DNA of 64,000 nucleotides. Source: Caulobacter rhizosphaerae. Lineage in GTDB: Bacteria > Pseudomonadota > Alphaproteobacteria > Caulobacterales > Caulobacteraceae. The stretch covers positions 3,464,501 to 3,528,500 of the forward strand of contig NZ_CP048815.1 in assembly GCF_010977555.1 (NCBI RefSeq), read 5' to 3'. Below, in pieces: positions 1-10,391 of this stretch. Positions within the stretch are counted from its first letter, which is position 1. Each line of letters starts with the position of its first letter. The notes under the pieces are model-generated. The model did no database searches, was not told the DNA's origin, and saw only the letters and a program-made list of their open reading frames with translations. The position numbers were made by a program, and so were the translations under genes.

Positions 1-593
1 ATCCCTGAAGTGTTCGGCGCCGAAGGGGTGCTGCTGGCCCGCGCCGCCTCGCGGGAGGTCTTCGACGAGGCCGTTGAGGTCATTGACGACTTCAAGCGCT
101 ACTTCATCGACAACCACCAGCCGATCTACGAGAACCCCTCGCCGGGCAACATCGCCGGCGGCATCACGACCCTGGAGGAAAAGTCCCTGGGCGCGGTGCA
201 GAAGGGCGGCCGCGCGCCGCTGGTCGAGGTGCTGCGCTACGGCGAGCAGGTCGGCCCGCATGGCCTGACCTTGCTGGAGGCGCCGGGCAACGACGCGGTC
301 TCGTCCACCGCCCTGACGGCCGCCGGCGCGACGGTGATCCTGTTCACCACGGGCCGCGGCACCCCGCTTGGCTTCCCCGCCCCTACCCTGAAGATCGCCT
401 CGAACTCGGCTCTCGCCGCCCGCAAGCCGGGCTGGATCGACTTCGACGCCGGAGTGGTGCTGGCCGGCCAGACCATGGACGCGGCGGCCGACTCCCTGAT
501 GGATCTGGTGGTGGCCACCGCCTCAGGCCAACCCACCAAGGCCGAACTCAACGGCGAGCGTGAAATCGCCATCTGGAAACAAGGCGTTACCCT

Positions 594-597
<4 letters not shown>
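1..597 (+). CDS. uxaA: Altronate dehydratase, C-terminal part (5' end outside window)
   Basis: The reading frame is open from the first base and gives about 198 residues of the C-terminal (SAF-distal) catalytic part of a UxaA/GarD-family sugar-acid dehydratase. Family-typical stretches are PEVFGAE at the very start, NIAGGITTLEEKSLG, LLEAPGNDAVSSTALTAAGA and TTGRGTPLGFPAPTLKIASNS. UxaA removes water from D-altronate to give 2-keto-3-deoxygluconate in galacturonate breakdown. The stop codon overlaps the TTG start of the following oxidoreductase (TTGA), so the two genes are translationally coupled. The exact substrate (altronate versus another hexarate) is inferred from this partner. Confidence 0.9.
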
Positions 598-2036
<1,439 letters not shown>

Positions 2037-2039
2037 GAG

Positions 2040-2079
2040 CCCTGACAGGGGCAGGCGCCCGCGCCTGCCCCTGTCAGGG
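2040..2079. terminator. Perfect 19-bp stem hairpin between convergent genes
   Basis: Positions 2040-2058 and 2061-2079 are exact reverse complements separated by 2 bases. The hairpin lies just after the uxuB stop and just before the stop of the convergent sugar transferase gene, so it is placed to end transcription from both sides. No strong T-run follows on either strand, so it may act as a Rho-assisted or bidirectional terminator. Confidence 0.7.
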
Positions 2080-2090
2080 CCTAGCCCTTG

Positions 2091-2651
2091 TCACCGCGTC
2101 ACGTCCTTGCCCGTGACCACCGGCAGCACGGTCGCGGCCAGGATCCTGAGGTCGAACCAGAACCCCTGGCGGCGCAGGTATTCGGCGTCCAGCGCCACCT
2201 TTTCGGGGATGGACACCTCGTCGCGGCCGTTGATCTGCGCCCAGCCGGTGACGCCGGGCCGCAGCGCCTCGACGCCCGCCGCCGTGCGCAGCGCCACCAG
2301 GTCGTCCTGGTTGAACAGCGCCGGCCGGGGCCCGACCAGGCTCATGTCGCCGACCAGGACGCTCCACAGCTGCGGCAGCTCGTCCAGGCTGGTCCGGCGC
2401 AGGAAGGCGCCGGGCGGCGTCAGCCAGCGGTCGGGGTTCTCCAGCAGATGGGTGGCGACCTGCGGGGCGTCGATCCGCATGGTGCGGAACTTGGGCATGG
2501 CGAACAGCACGTTGTGGCGGCCCACGCGTTGGGACCAGTGCAGGGCCGGTCCCGGCGAGGTCAGGCGCACCACCGCCGCCACGGTCAGCAACGGGATCGC
2601 CAGCAGCAACAGCGCCGCGCCGGACGCCGCCGCATCGAACAGGCGCTTCAC
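2091..2651 (-). CDS. Bacterial sugar transferase (undecaprenyl-phosphate sugar phosphotransferase, short form)
   Basis: This 186-residue protein is the minimal PF02397-type phosphoglycosyl transferase. It has one N-terminal hydrophobic segment (about residues 8-30) followed by the catalytic domain with SPGPALHWSQRVGR, FRTMR, RRTSLDELPQLWSVLVGDMSLVGPRP and PGVTGWAQINGRD. Such enzymes move a sugar phosphate from a nucleotide sugar to undecaprenyl phosphate and so start capsule, holdfast or other exopolysaccharide repeat synthesis. Caulobacter has several redundant paralogues (HfsE, PssY, PssZ); which one this matches cannot be settled here. The start is GTG. It lies 15 bp downstream of tipN on the same strand and no glycosyltransferase cluster is nearby. 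Confidence 0.88.
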   Translation of the reverse strand: MKRLFDAAASGAALLLLAIPLLTVAAVVRLTSPGPALHWSQRVGRHNVLFAMPKFRTMRIDAPQVATHLLENPDRWLTPPGAFLRRTSLDELPQLWSVLVGDMSLVGPRPALFNQDDLVALRTAAGVEALRPGVTGWAQINGRDEVSIPEKVALDAEYLRRQGFWFDLRILAATVLPVVTGKDVTR

Positions 2652-2666
2652 GTCAGGCCCATTCTC

Positions 2667-5609
2667 TTAAGCCAGGTCCCCGAAAGCGGCGTCCAGCAGC
2701 AGGTAGGCGCGGCCGGCGTCCGACGACAGCAGGGCCGCCACCAGGAAGCCTTCGCGATCCTGCTCGGAAGCCTCGTCCATCATCCCGGCGTAGCGACGCA
2801 GGAAGCGTTCGGCCTCGGCCCGCAGCGGCGCGTCGGAGAACAGGCGACGCACCAGGCGTCGGATCGCGGCCGGGGCCAGTTTCTTGACCACCTCGCGCGC
2901 GCCGCTTTCGTCGTGGGTCTGGATCGTGGCGGCGATCTCGTCGATGCGGGCGCGCGGCAGCAGCGCGGTCGGATCGATGCCCATGGCGAGGATCTCGCCG
3001 GCCATCTTCTCGCCCAGGGCGGCGTCGCCCGGGGCCGCGCTTTCCAGGCCCGACAGCAGGTTGCGCCACGACAGGCCGCTCCCTTGGGCATGCGGTTCCG
3101 CCCTGTCGCCAGGGGGCGGCGCGGGCGCGGCCGTGCGGCCGCCGGCCGCGTCGAACACCGAGCGGAACTCGTCGTCCGTCGCTGTGGGTGTCAGGCGCAG
3201 GCGTGGACGCAGACTGGGCTCCTCGGCGCCGGGCTCGTTGGCCGGCTTGGGGGCCAGCGTGGGCGCCGGCGGCGGCACGGGCGGCGGCTGCGGTGGCGCG
3301 GCCTGCACTTGGCGGCTCAGCGGCGGCGGCGCGCGGGAGGGCGTCGCGGCGGAGGGGCCGGCGGGCGGGGCGGCGTTCATGCGCACGACCGCCTCGCTGA
3401 GCATGTCGTAGTTGCGGCGCACACGCTCCTGGAACGCCTGGTCGATCGCCGCGGTCTCCTCGGCCGTCCGCCGCGCCGCGCTCCGCAGGTCTTCGATGCC
3501 CTGCTCGATCTGGGCCCGGGCCTCGTTGGCGCGGGCCAGGGCCTCGGCCGGCAGGTCGGCGGTGCGACGGCCGACATCGGCCAGCATGGCCTCCATCTCG
3601 GCGATGGCGCCTCGCGCGGTCTCGACGCTTTCGGACAACTTCTGGGCCGTGCGGGCGCCGGCCTGCTCGACCACCTGGGCCGACTGCTCGATCAAGTCAC
3701 GAGCCTCGTCCATCCGCGACTCGAACACCGTGTCGGCCTTCTGGCCGGCGGCGAAGGCGATCTCGTTGAGCTGGTCGACGCGGACGCGCGCGGCCTCGAC
3801 GCGCTGCTCGACGCCTTCATTGGCTCTGCGAGCCGCCTCGGCCATGGCGTTCATGGCCTGGATCAGGGCTCCTTCCAGATCGGCGCGCTGGCCGCCGGCG
3901 GCGCTGGCCAAGGCGGCGATGGCGCTAGAGGTCTCGGCCGCCAGGGCCTCGCGTTCGGCGCGGGCCGTCTCGGCGACCTCGCGCAACTGCTGGGCCGCGG
4001 CGCCGATCAGGCCGCGCAGCACCTCCGCGCCCATGGCCGCCATGTCGCTCATCTCGGTCGCGCCGGCCCGGGTGTGGCCGATGAACTCGGTCAGTTGGGC
4101 GGTGCGGGTCTCGGTCTCGGCGGCGAAGTCCTCCTGGTCGGTGCGCAGCGACTGGCTGGCGGCGACCAGGGCGGCGCGCTGGGCCGCTAGGTTGCGCTCG
4201 ACCGCGCTCATCTGGTCGCCGACGCCCTGGCCGGCGGTCTCCAGGCGGGCGATCTGGCGCGACAGATCCTCGGCCCCGACCCGCGCGGCGTCGGACGCTT
4301 CGGCGGCGGCTGCGGCCAGGTCGGCGGCGCGGGCGGCCAGGGCGGCCTCGGCCTCGCGAAGCTGGGTCTCGGCCAGATCGGACGCCTCGGCGACCATGCG
4401 CGCCTGGCTGCCGATGGCGTCGACCACGGCCGTGGACTGGGCGTCCAGCGTGGTGGACAGCGCGTGCATGGCCTGGCGCTCGTGACCCAAGCCTTCGGAC
4501 AGCTGCTGGACCATCCGCGCCGACTCGCTGGTGGTCTGGGCCAGGGCGAGGGTCTCCTCGGCCAGGGCCTCCCGCAGTTCCTGGACCCGTACGCGCGCCG
4601 CCTCGGCGGCGACCGTCGCGGCGTCGATCTGTTCCCGGATGCCGCCGACCACGCCCTCGACGCCGGCGGCGGCCAGGGCCGCCGGACTGACCAGGCGGTC
4701 GGTCATGATCCGGGTGTGTTTCAGCTCGGCCGAGATCCCCATGGCCTGGCGCAGCATGTAGGCGCCCAGCAGGGTGAAGGCGGCCGGGCCCACAGCCAGG
4801 GCGGCGAACACCATCAGAGCGAACTGGTCGACCTTCAGGGCCGGTACGCCGGCGCCATAGCCCAGCGCGAAGGTGATCGGCCCCAGCGTCCAGAGCGCCG
4901 CGGCGGCGACCGCCAGGCTCCAGAACAGCGGCGCGGGCATCGGCTTCTTGCCTTCTCGGGCCGTGGACAACGGCGTGACGGGCGGAGGTTCGGGAGGCTT
5001 GGAGACCGCCGCCTCGAACCGCCTGGAGGCGGCGGGCGGCTCGGGTCCGACCACCGGGGCCGGTGGCTGAGCCGCCTGGGTCGCCACGGGCGCCGTCAGG
5101 AACGAGGGCAGCGGGGCCAGGGGTTCAGCCTCGATAGGCGCGCTGCGTCGACCACGGGCCGGCGCGAAGGGTGCGGGATCCGCCTCGGGCTCGGGCGGCT
5201 TGAAATTCGATTTGAGCGGCGACCCCGGCTGGATCACCGCTTCAGGTTCGGGGGTTGCGATATCGGCCTTTGGCGGTTCAACCGGCTCGAACGTCTCGGT
5301 GACCGGCTGGGGCGCGGACTTGGAGGCGCCGAAGAAGCCGCGCCTGGCGCTGACGCGAGGGGCTTCGGGAACCGGTTCGGGCAAGGGTTCCGGCGCGGGC
5401 TCGGGGCCAAGGTCCAGGGGACCGCGGCCCAGAATCGGCGGGGGCGACGCGTCGGGGACGGCGGCGATATCGAGATCGAGGTCCGGTTCGCTGACCGGCG
5501 CATCCGGATCGGGCTGAACTTCCGCCTGCGCCGGACGACCAGCGTCCTCGACCGGCGGCTCCATCGGAATGCCGGTGAAATCAAGCGGTTGGCGCTTCTT
5601 AGGCTTCAT
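2667..5609 (-). CDS. tipN: TipN-like polarity factor: membrane-anchored coiled-coil protein
   Basis: From the ATG at 5609 this is a 980-residue protein. Residues 1 to about 220 are acidic and rich in Pro/Glu/Ala. Two membrane segments follow at about 226-250 and 263-285. Then comes a very long Ala/Glu/Arg-rich coiled coil (about 300-750), a proline-rich linker and a C-terminal globular part ending near LLLDAAFGDLA. This layout, and the position next to cysD-cysN, match TipN of Caulobacter crescentus, which marks the division site and new pole, directs flagellum placement through TipF and interacts with ParA. I prefer the start at 5609 (MKPKKRQPLDFTGIP) because the 24 residues upstream of it look non-coding. 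The protein seems longer than the roughly 890 residues I recall for C. crescentus TipN. A generic coiled-coil membrane protein is the alternative. Confidence 0.82.
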   Translation of the reverse strand: MKPKKRQPLDFTGIPMEPPVEDAGRPAQAEVQPDPDAPVSEPDLDLDIAAVPDASPPPILGRGPLDLGPEPAPEPLPEPVPEAPRVSARRGFFGASKSAPQPVTETFEPVEPPKADIATPEPEAVIQPGSPLKSNFKPPEPEADPAPFAPARGRRSAPIEAEPLAPLPSFLTAPVATQAAQPPAPVVGPEPPAASRRFEAAVSKPPEPPPVTPLSTAREGKKPMPAPLFWSLAVAAAALWTLGPITFALGYGAGVPALKVDQFALMVFAALAVGPAAFTLLGAYMLRQAMGISAELKHTRIMTDRLVSPAALAAAGVEGVVGGIREQIDAATVAAEAARVRVQELREALAEETLALAQTTSESARMVQQLSEGLGHERQAMHALSTTLDAQSTAVVDAIGSQARMVAEASDLAETQLREAEAALAARAADLAAAAAEASDAARVGAEDLSRQIARLETAGQGVGDQMSAVERNLAAQRAALVAASQSLRTDQEDFAAETETRTAQLTEFIGHTRAGATEMSDMAAMGAEVLRGLIGAAAQQLREVAETARAEREALAAETSSAIAALASAAGGQRADLEGALIQAMNAMAEAARRANEGVEQRVEAARVRVDQLNEIAFAAGQKADTVFESRMDEARDLIEQSAQVVEQAGARTAQKLSESVETARGAIAEMEAMLADVGRRTADLPAEALARANEARAQIEQGIEDLRSAARRTAEETAAIDQAFQERVRRNYDMLSEAVVRMNAAPPAGPSAATPSRAPPPLSRQVQAAPPQPPPVPPPAPTLAPKPANEPGAEEPSLRPRLRLTPTATDDEFRSVFDAAGGRTAAPAPPPGDRAEPHAQGSGLSWRNLLSGLESAAPGDAALGEKMAGEILAMGIDPTALLPRARIDEIAATIQTHDESGAREVVKKLAPAAIRRLVRRLFSDAPLRAEAERFLRRYAGMMDEASEQDREGFLVAALLSSDAGRAYLLLDAAFGDLA

Positions 5610-5771
5610 ACGCAGCCATAGTCCCAGGGCGAAACGGCTCGGGGCCGGATGAACATCGCCGCGCGGACGCCCCTCTCGCACGCAACAAATAAACCTAGCG
5701 GTGAAAAGCCCGCGCGCATAGCGGCTTCCGCCGGATTTCCCATCCTGGGCAGGGGTTGGCGCGGTGAAAGC

Positions 5772-5984
5772 CTAGGCGTTGATCTCGGCCGTGCGTAGGC
5801 GGGGGCAATGCTCGACGGCCTGGACGGCCTGCTGACGCGGGCTCCGGGCGACGACCCGCTCGGCCTTGGGCGGCGACTTGGCCTGGTGCTCGACGGCCAT
5901 GCCGAATTGGCAAAGCGCCATCGAGGAAAGCCAGAGCATGATCGCGGCGATGAATTCGGCCAGGGATGACATCGGGAAGCCCAT
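5772..5984 (-). CDS. Small putative membrane protein
   Basis: A 70-residue frame begins at ATG 5984, with a second possible start at 5972. An N-terminal hydrophobic stretch (about residues 7-28, LAEFIAAIMLWLSSMALCQF) is followed by a short basic tail with several Gln and Arg residues. A weak ribosome-binding sequence (CGGAAA) precedes the first ATG. I recognise no family. It lies between tipN and cysD on the tipN strand. The hydrophobic helix followed by a charged tail argues for a real product, but codon usage alone cannot prove it. Confidence 0.45.
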   Translation of the reverse strand: MGFPMSSLAEFIAAIMLWLSSMALCQFGMAVEHQAKSPPKAERVVARSPRQQAVQAVEHCPRLRTAEINA

Positions 5985-6274
5985 TTTCCGATAGCAGCGT
6001 TATGCGCCGCTTCGCCACCCTGCGCGAATGAACTTTTGGTCATGAAACGGCGCCGCTCGCCACGCCAGGCGACAGGGGAGGCTCCACCGAAGCTCACAGC
6101 GCCTGCAGATTTCCCCGCCTTGCCCGCCGCCCCCGCGAGACCTAGGTCCAGGCTCAGGATCACCGCCCCGTCGACGCGCTTTCGTGCGTCGGCGGAGCTT
6201 TCCATTTGCGGATACGCGTTTTGCCCCCTACCCCAGTCGCCTCGCTGTCGCACGACGCCTTTGCGGACCCGTCC

Positions 6275-7210
6275 ATGAACGCTCCCGCCAGCTCCCCCGC
6301 CCTGTCGGCTGCGCGTCTGACGCATTTGCAGCGACTGGAGGCGGAGAGCATCCACATTCTTCGGGAGGTGGCGGCCGAGTGCGAGAAGCCGGTGATGCTG
6401 TATTCGATCGGCAAGGACAGCGCGGTGATGCTGCACCTGGCGGCCAAGGCGTTCTATCCGTCCAAGCCGCCGTTCCCGCTGCTGCATGTGGACACCACCT
6501 GGAAGTTCCGGGCCATGTACGACCTGCGCGACACCATCGCCGCGCAGCTGGGCTTTGAGCTGCTGGTCCACAAGAACCCTGACGCGCTGGCGCGGGGGAT
6601 CAACCCGTTCGACCACGGCAGCGCCCTGCACACGGATCTGTGGAAGACCGAGGGCCTCAAGCAGGCCCTGGCCAAGCATGGCTTCGACGCCGCGTTCGGC
6701 GGGGCGCGGCGCGACGAGGAGAAGAGCCGGGCCAAGGAGCGGGTGTTCAGCTTCCGCACCGCCGAGCAGCGCTGGGACCCCAAGGACCAGCGGCCCGAGC
6801 TGTGGAAGCTGTACAACACCCGCAAGCACCCGGGCGAGAGCCTGCGGGTGTTCCCGATCTCCAACTGGACCGAGCTGGATGTCTGGCAATACATCCACCT
6901 GGAGAACATCCCGATCGTGCCGCTGTACTTCGCCGCCGAGCGGCCGGTGGTCGAGCGCGACGGCTCGCTGATCATGGTCGACGACGAGCGCTTCCGGCTG
7001 CGCCCCGGCGAGGTCCCGCAGATGAAGAGCGTGCGGTTCCGCACCCTGGGCTGCTACCCGCTGACCGGGGCGGTGGAGAGCACCGCGGCCACCCTACCCG
7101 AAGTGATCCAGGAGATGCTGCTGACCACCACCAGCGAGCGCCAGGGCCGGGTCATCGACCATGACCAGTCCGCCTCGATGGAGAAGAAGAAGCAGGAAGG
7201 CTATTTCTAG
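6275..7210 (+). CDS. cysD: Sulfate adenylyltransferase subunit 2
   Basis: A 311-residue ATP sulfurylase small subunit makes adenosine 5'-phosphosulfate from ATP and sulfate together with the GTPase CysN. The PP-loop SIGKDS lies at about residues 44-49. Other family features are [32 protein letters not shown] and [16 protein letters not shown] chose the ATG at 6275 because it gives the usual CysD length; a longer frame from a TTG at 6206 would add 23 residues with no family likeness. The cysNC ATG follows the cysD stop with no gap. The roughly 290 bp upstream (5985-6274) are AT-poor and I see no recognisable regulator site in them. Confidence 0.97.
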   Translation: MNAPASSPALSAARLTHLQRLEAESIHILREVAAECEKPVMLYSIGKDSAVMLHLAAKAFYPSKPPFPLLHVDTTWKFRAMYDLRDTIAAQLGFELLVHKNPDALARGINPFDHGSALHTDLWKTEGLKQALAKHGFDAAFGGARRDEEKSRAKERVFSFRTAEQRWDPKDQRPELWKLYNTRKHPGESLRVFPISNWTELDVWQYIHLENIPIVPLYFAAERPVVERDGSLIMVDDERFRLRPGEVPQMKSVRFRTLGCYPLTGAVESTAATLPEVIQEMLLTTTSERQGRVIDHDQSASMEKKKQEGYF

Positions 7211-9139
7211 ATGACCGCCGCAGTTCAAAACACGGTCTACAAGCCCTCCGACCTGATCGCCGACGACATCGACGCCTATCTGGTCGCCCACCAGCACAAG
7301 TCGCTGCTGCGCTTCATCACCTGCGGGTCGGTGGACGACGGCAAGTCGACCCTGATCGGCCGGCTGCTCTACGACAGCAAGATGATCTTCGAGGACCAGA
7401 TGGCCGCCCTCGAAGCCGACAGCCGGCGGGTGGGCACCCAAGGCGGGGCGATCGACTTCGCCCTGCTGGTCGACGGCCTGGCCGCCGAGCGCGAGCAGGG
7501 CATCACCATCGACGTGGCCTACCGCTTCTTTTCCACCGACAAGCGCAAGTTCATCGTCGCCGACACCCCCGGCCACGAGCAATATACCCGCAACATGGTC
7601 ACCGGCGCCTCGACCGCCGACGCCGCGGTGATCCTGATCGATGCGCGCAAGGGCGTGCTGACCCAGACCCGCCGCCACTCCTATCTGGTCAAGCTGCTGG
7701 GCATCCGCCACGTGGTGCTGGCGGTCAACAAGATGGACCTGGTCGGCTGGGACCCGGCCCGGTTCGAGGCCATCGTCGCCGACTACCGCGCCTTCGCCGA
7801 CCAGATCGGCCTGGAGGTGTTCACCCCGATCCCGATCTCGGGCCTGACCGGGGCCAACATGGCCAGCCGCGGCGAGGACTCGCCGTGGTATCAGGGGCCG
7901 ATCCTGATGGACTGGCTGGAGGGGGTGCAGGTCGAGGACGACCTGCGCAGCCAATCGTTCCGCATGCCCGTGCAGTGGGTCAACCGGCCCAACCTCGACT
8001 TCCGCGGCTTCTCGGGCCAGATCGCCGCCGGGACCGTCAAGCCCGGCGACAAGGTCCGGTCCCTGCCGTCCGGCCGCCAGAGCACCGTGGCCCGCATCGT
8101 CACCAAGCCCGACGACCTGCCCGAGGCCTATGCCGGCCAGTCGGTGACGATCACCCTGGCCGACGAGATCGACGTCAGCCGCGGCGACATCCTGGTGGCC
8201 GCCGACGACCCGGTCGCCGTGTCCGGCCAGTTCGAGGCCACCGTGGTGTGGATGGACGACGAGCCCCTGCCGCCGGGCCGCGCCTACCTGCTGAAGATCG
8301 GAACCCGGATGGTCGGGGCCAGCGTCACGGAGATCAAGCACCGGGTGAACGTCAACACCCTGGAGCACCTGGCCGCCAAGAAGCTGGAGCTCAACGAGAT
8401 CGGCCTGGTCAACCTGTCGCTGGACCAGGCCATCCCGTTCGAGCCCTACGCCCAAAACCGCGACCTGGGCGGGTTCATCCTGATCGACCGGATCAGCAAC
8501 CGCACCGTCGGGGCGGGGCTGATCAACTTCGCCCTGCGCCGGGCCGACAACATCCACTGGCAGCACACCGACGTGGGCAAGGCCTCGCGGGCGGCCCTGA
8601 AGGGCCAGCGCGGCCGGGTGGTGTGGCTGACGGGCCTGTCGGGGGCGGGCAAGTCGACCATCGCCAACCTGGTGGAAAAGCGCCTGCACGCGCTTGGCCG
8701 CCACACCTACCTGCTGGACGGCGACAATGTCCGCCACGGCCTCAACCGCAACCTGGGCTTCACCGAGGAGGACCGGGTGGAGAACATCCGCCGGGTCGCC
8801 GAGGTCGCCAAGCTGATGGTCGACGCCGGCCTGATCGTCCTGACCGCCTTCATCTCGCCGTTCCGCGCCGAGCGCCGCCTGGCCCGCGAGATCCTCGACG
8901 ACGGCGAGTTCGTCGAGGTCTTCGTCGACACCCCCCTGGCCGTCGCCGAGCAGCGCGACGTCAAGGGCCTCTACAAAAAGGCCCGCGCCGGACAGCTGAA
9001 GAACTTCACCGGCATCGACAGCCCCTACGAAGCCCCAGAGCACCCCGAACTGGTGATCGACACCACCAGGATGGACCCCGTCCAAGCCGCCGAACGCATC
9101 GTCGCCTGGCTCGAAGGCGAGATCGATTACGAGATCTGA
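7211..9139 (+). CDS. cysN: Bifunctional sulfate adenylyltransferase subunit 1 / adenylylsulfate kinase
   Basis: This 642-residue fusion joins a CysN GTPase to a CysC kinase. The N-terminal EF-Tu-like GTPase has G1 GSVDDGKST (39-47), G3 [12 protein letters not shown] and G4 NKMDL, followed by two beta-barrel domains. The C-terminal APS kinase begins near residue 465 and has the P-loop [10 protein letters not shown] (about 473-482), [14 protein letters not shown] and [10 protein letters not shown]. Together with CysD it activates sulfate to APS and then PAPS in the cytoplasm. The fused cysNC form is common in alphaproteobacteria. There is no cysH or cysI nearby, so the reductive half of the pathway lies elsewhere. 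Confidence 0.97.
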   Translation: MTAAVQNTVYKPSDLIADDIDAYLVAHQHKSLLRFITCGSVDDGKSTLIGRLLYDSKMIFEDQMAALEADSRRVGTQGGAIDFALLVDGLAAEREQGITIDVAYRFFSTDKRKFIVADTPGHEQYTRNMVTGASTADAAVILIDARKGVLTQTRRHSYLVKLLGIRHVVLAVNKMDLVGWDPARFEAIVADYRAFADQIGLEVFTPIPISGLTGANMASRGEDSPWYQGPILMDWLEGVQVEDDLRSQSFRMPVQWVNRPNLDFRGFSGQIAAGTVKPGDKVRSLPSGRQSTVARIVTKPDDLPEAYAGQSVTITLADEIDVSRGDILVAADDPVAVSGQFEATVVWMDDEPLPPGRAYLLKIGTRMVGASVTEIKHRVNVNTLEHLAAKKLELNEIGLVNLSLDQAIPFEPYAQNRDLGGFILIDRISNRTVGAGLINFALRRADNIHWQHTDVGKASRAALKGQRGRVVWLTGLSGAGKSTIANLVEKRLHALGRHTYLLDGDNVRHGLNRNLGFTEEDRVENIRRVAEVAKLMVDAGLIVLTAFISPFRAERRLAREILDDGEFVEVFVDTPLAVAEQRDVKGLYKKARAGQLKNFTGIDSPYEAPEHPELVIDTTRMDPVQAAERIVAWLEGEIDYEI

Positions 9140-9151
9140 CGCGGCGAATTC

Positions 9152-9184
9152 GTCCTCATCCTGAGCTTGTCGAAGGACGAGGAC
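9152..9184. repeat. Short dispersed palindrome between convergent genes
   Basis: The arms GTCCTCATCCT and AGGACGAGGAC flank GAGCTTGTCGA, giving an 11-bp imperfect stem with one G-T pair. The core CATCCTGAGCTTGTCGAAGG is familiar from short dispersed repeats in many alphaproteobacterial genomes (established knowledge from memory, not searched). It sits between the stops of cysNC and the convergent MFS gene and probably also works as a terminator. Confidence 0.65.
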
Positions 9185-9190
9185 GACCAT

Positions 9191-10366
9191 TCAACGTGTC
9201 CGCCTTAGAAGCGTGATCGCCCCGATCAGCCCCAGGCCGCCCATCGCCGCCATGGCCAGGTAGCCCCGGGTCCCGAAGGCGTCGAACAGCGGGCCCGAGG
9301 CCAGGGTGCCGACGCCCAGCATGAAGCCGGCCGACAGGGCCGAGTTGATCGCCTGGGCGGCCGAGGCGCTTTGCGGCGGGGCCAGGCGCTCGATCAGCCG
9401 CAGCGAGGCCATGAAGCTGGCCGCGAAGGTCAGGGCGTGCAGGGCCTGCAGCGGGAACAGCAGCCACAGCGGCGGGGCGAAGGCGTAGGCGGTCCAGCGC
9501 AGCAAGGCCGCGCCGCCGCCGAGCACCAGCAGCTTCTCCGGTCCCATCTTGCGCCGCCACGGCTCGGCGAACCACATGAAGCCGACCTCGACGGCCACGC
9601 CGACGCCCCACAGCACGCCGATCATCGGGTCGGGCACGCCCTGCTTGCGCCAGAGCAAGGCCGAGAAGCCGTAGTAGAAGGCATGCGCGCCCTGGATCAG
9701 GCCTGCGGTGATCACGGCCAGCACGAAGGTGCGGTCGCGCAGCAGGCCGCCCAGGCCCTTCCAGCGTTCGGCCCGGCCGAGCTTGGCGACCCCCACCTCG
9801 AGGACGCGGTCGGGCGGCAGGACCAGCACCGAGACCAGGGCCACGCCGATCGCCGCCGCGGTGATCCAGGCGGCGATGACGCTGGGCGCCATGACCGCCA
9901 GGATCGCGCCCATGGCCAGGTTGGCGACGATGAAGGCGGCCGAGCCCGCGCCGCGCGGCACGCCGTAGTTGAAGCCGTCCAGCCGCGAGCGCCGCAGGGT
10001 GATCACGTCGATCAGTGGCGTCAGGGTGGTCAGACAGGTCATGCCGACCAGCCAGCAGGCCAGCAGACCCCAGAAGCCCGAGGCGAACGCCATGGCCAGG
10101 TAGCCGGCCGCCGCGCCCAGGGCCAGCAGCGCCAGGGGCGTGCGGCGCAGGGTGAAGCCGTCGGCCCACACCGCCAGTCCTGGTCCGAGGAAGGGCCTGG
10201 CCAGCAGGGGCACGGCCAGGACCGCCCCGATCTCGGCCCCGCTCAGGCCGCGCGAGCGGAAATAGGTGGCGATGTACGGCAGGCTGACGCCGGTGCCGAG
10301 ATAAGAGACGACATAGAACAGGCCCAGGCGGGCCTGGGCGGACAGGAAGCGGGGGGAGACCTTCAC
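9191..10366 (-). CDS. MFS transporter of the PPP / HcaT type
   Basis: This 391-residue, very hydrophobic protein has about 12 predicted membrane spans. The opening (FYVVSYLGTGVSLPYIATYFRSRGLSGAEIGAVLAV), here given only as its pattern of a PYI-x-x-YFR-x-RGLS motif, and the NYGVPRGAGSAAFI segment resemble the MFS_1-like/3-phenylpropionate permease (HcaT) group. Members often import aromatic acids or nucleosides, but no substrate can be assigned here. It lies 25 bp downstream of metG on the same strand and may be co-transcribed with it. Confidence 0.8.
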   Translation of the reverse strand: MKVSPRFLSAQARLGLFYVVSYLGTGVSLPYIATYFRSRGLSGAEIGAVLAVPLLARPFLGPGLAVWADGFTLRRTPLALLALGAAAGYLAMAFASGFWGLLACWLVGMTCLTTLTPLIDVITLRRSRLDGFNYGVPRGAGSAAFIVANLAMGAILAVMAPSVIAAWITAAAIGVALVSVLVLPPDRVLEVGVAKLGRAERWKGLGGLLRDRTFVLAVITAGLIQGAHAFYYGFSALLWRKQGVPDPMIGVLWGVGVAVEVGFMWFAEPWRRKMGPEKLLVLGGGAALLRWTAYAFAPPLWLLFPLQALHALTFAASFMASLRLIERLAPPQSASAAQAINSALSAGFMLGVGTLASGPLFDAFGTRGYLAMAAMGGLGLIGAITLLRRTR

Positions 10367-10391
10367 CAGCGCTCCCTCCCCCGTCTTTCGC

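Noticed and set aside
2088..4190. A 700-codon open frame on the plus strand
   Set aside because: It lies wholly antisense to the sugar transferase and tipN, and its composition (Arg/Gly/Gln/His-rich) is the usual artefact of high-GC antisense frames.
7094..9190. A 698-codon open frame on the minus strand
   Set aside because: It is antisense to cysNC, whose domains are fully conserved; the translated antisense has no domain.
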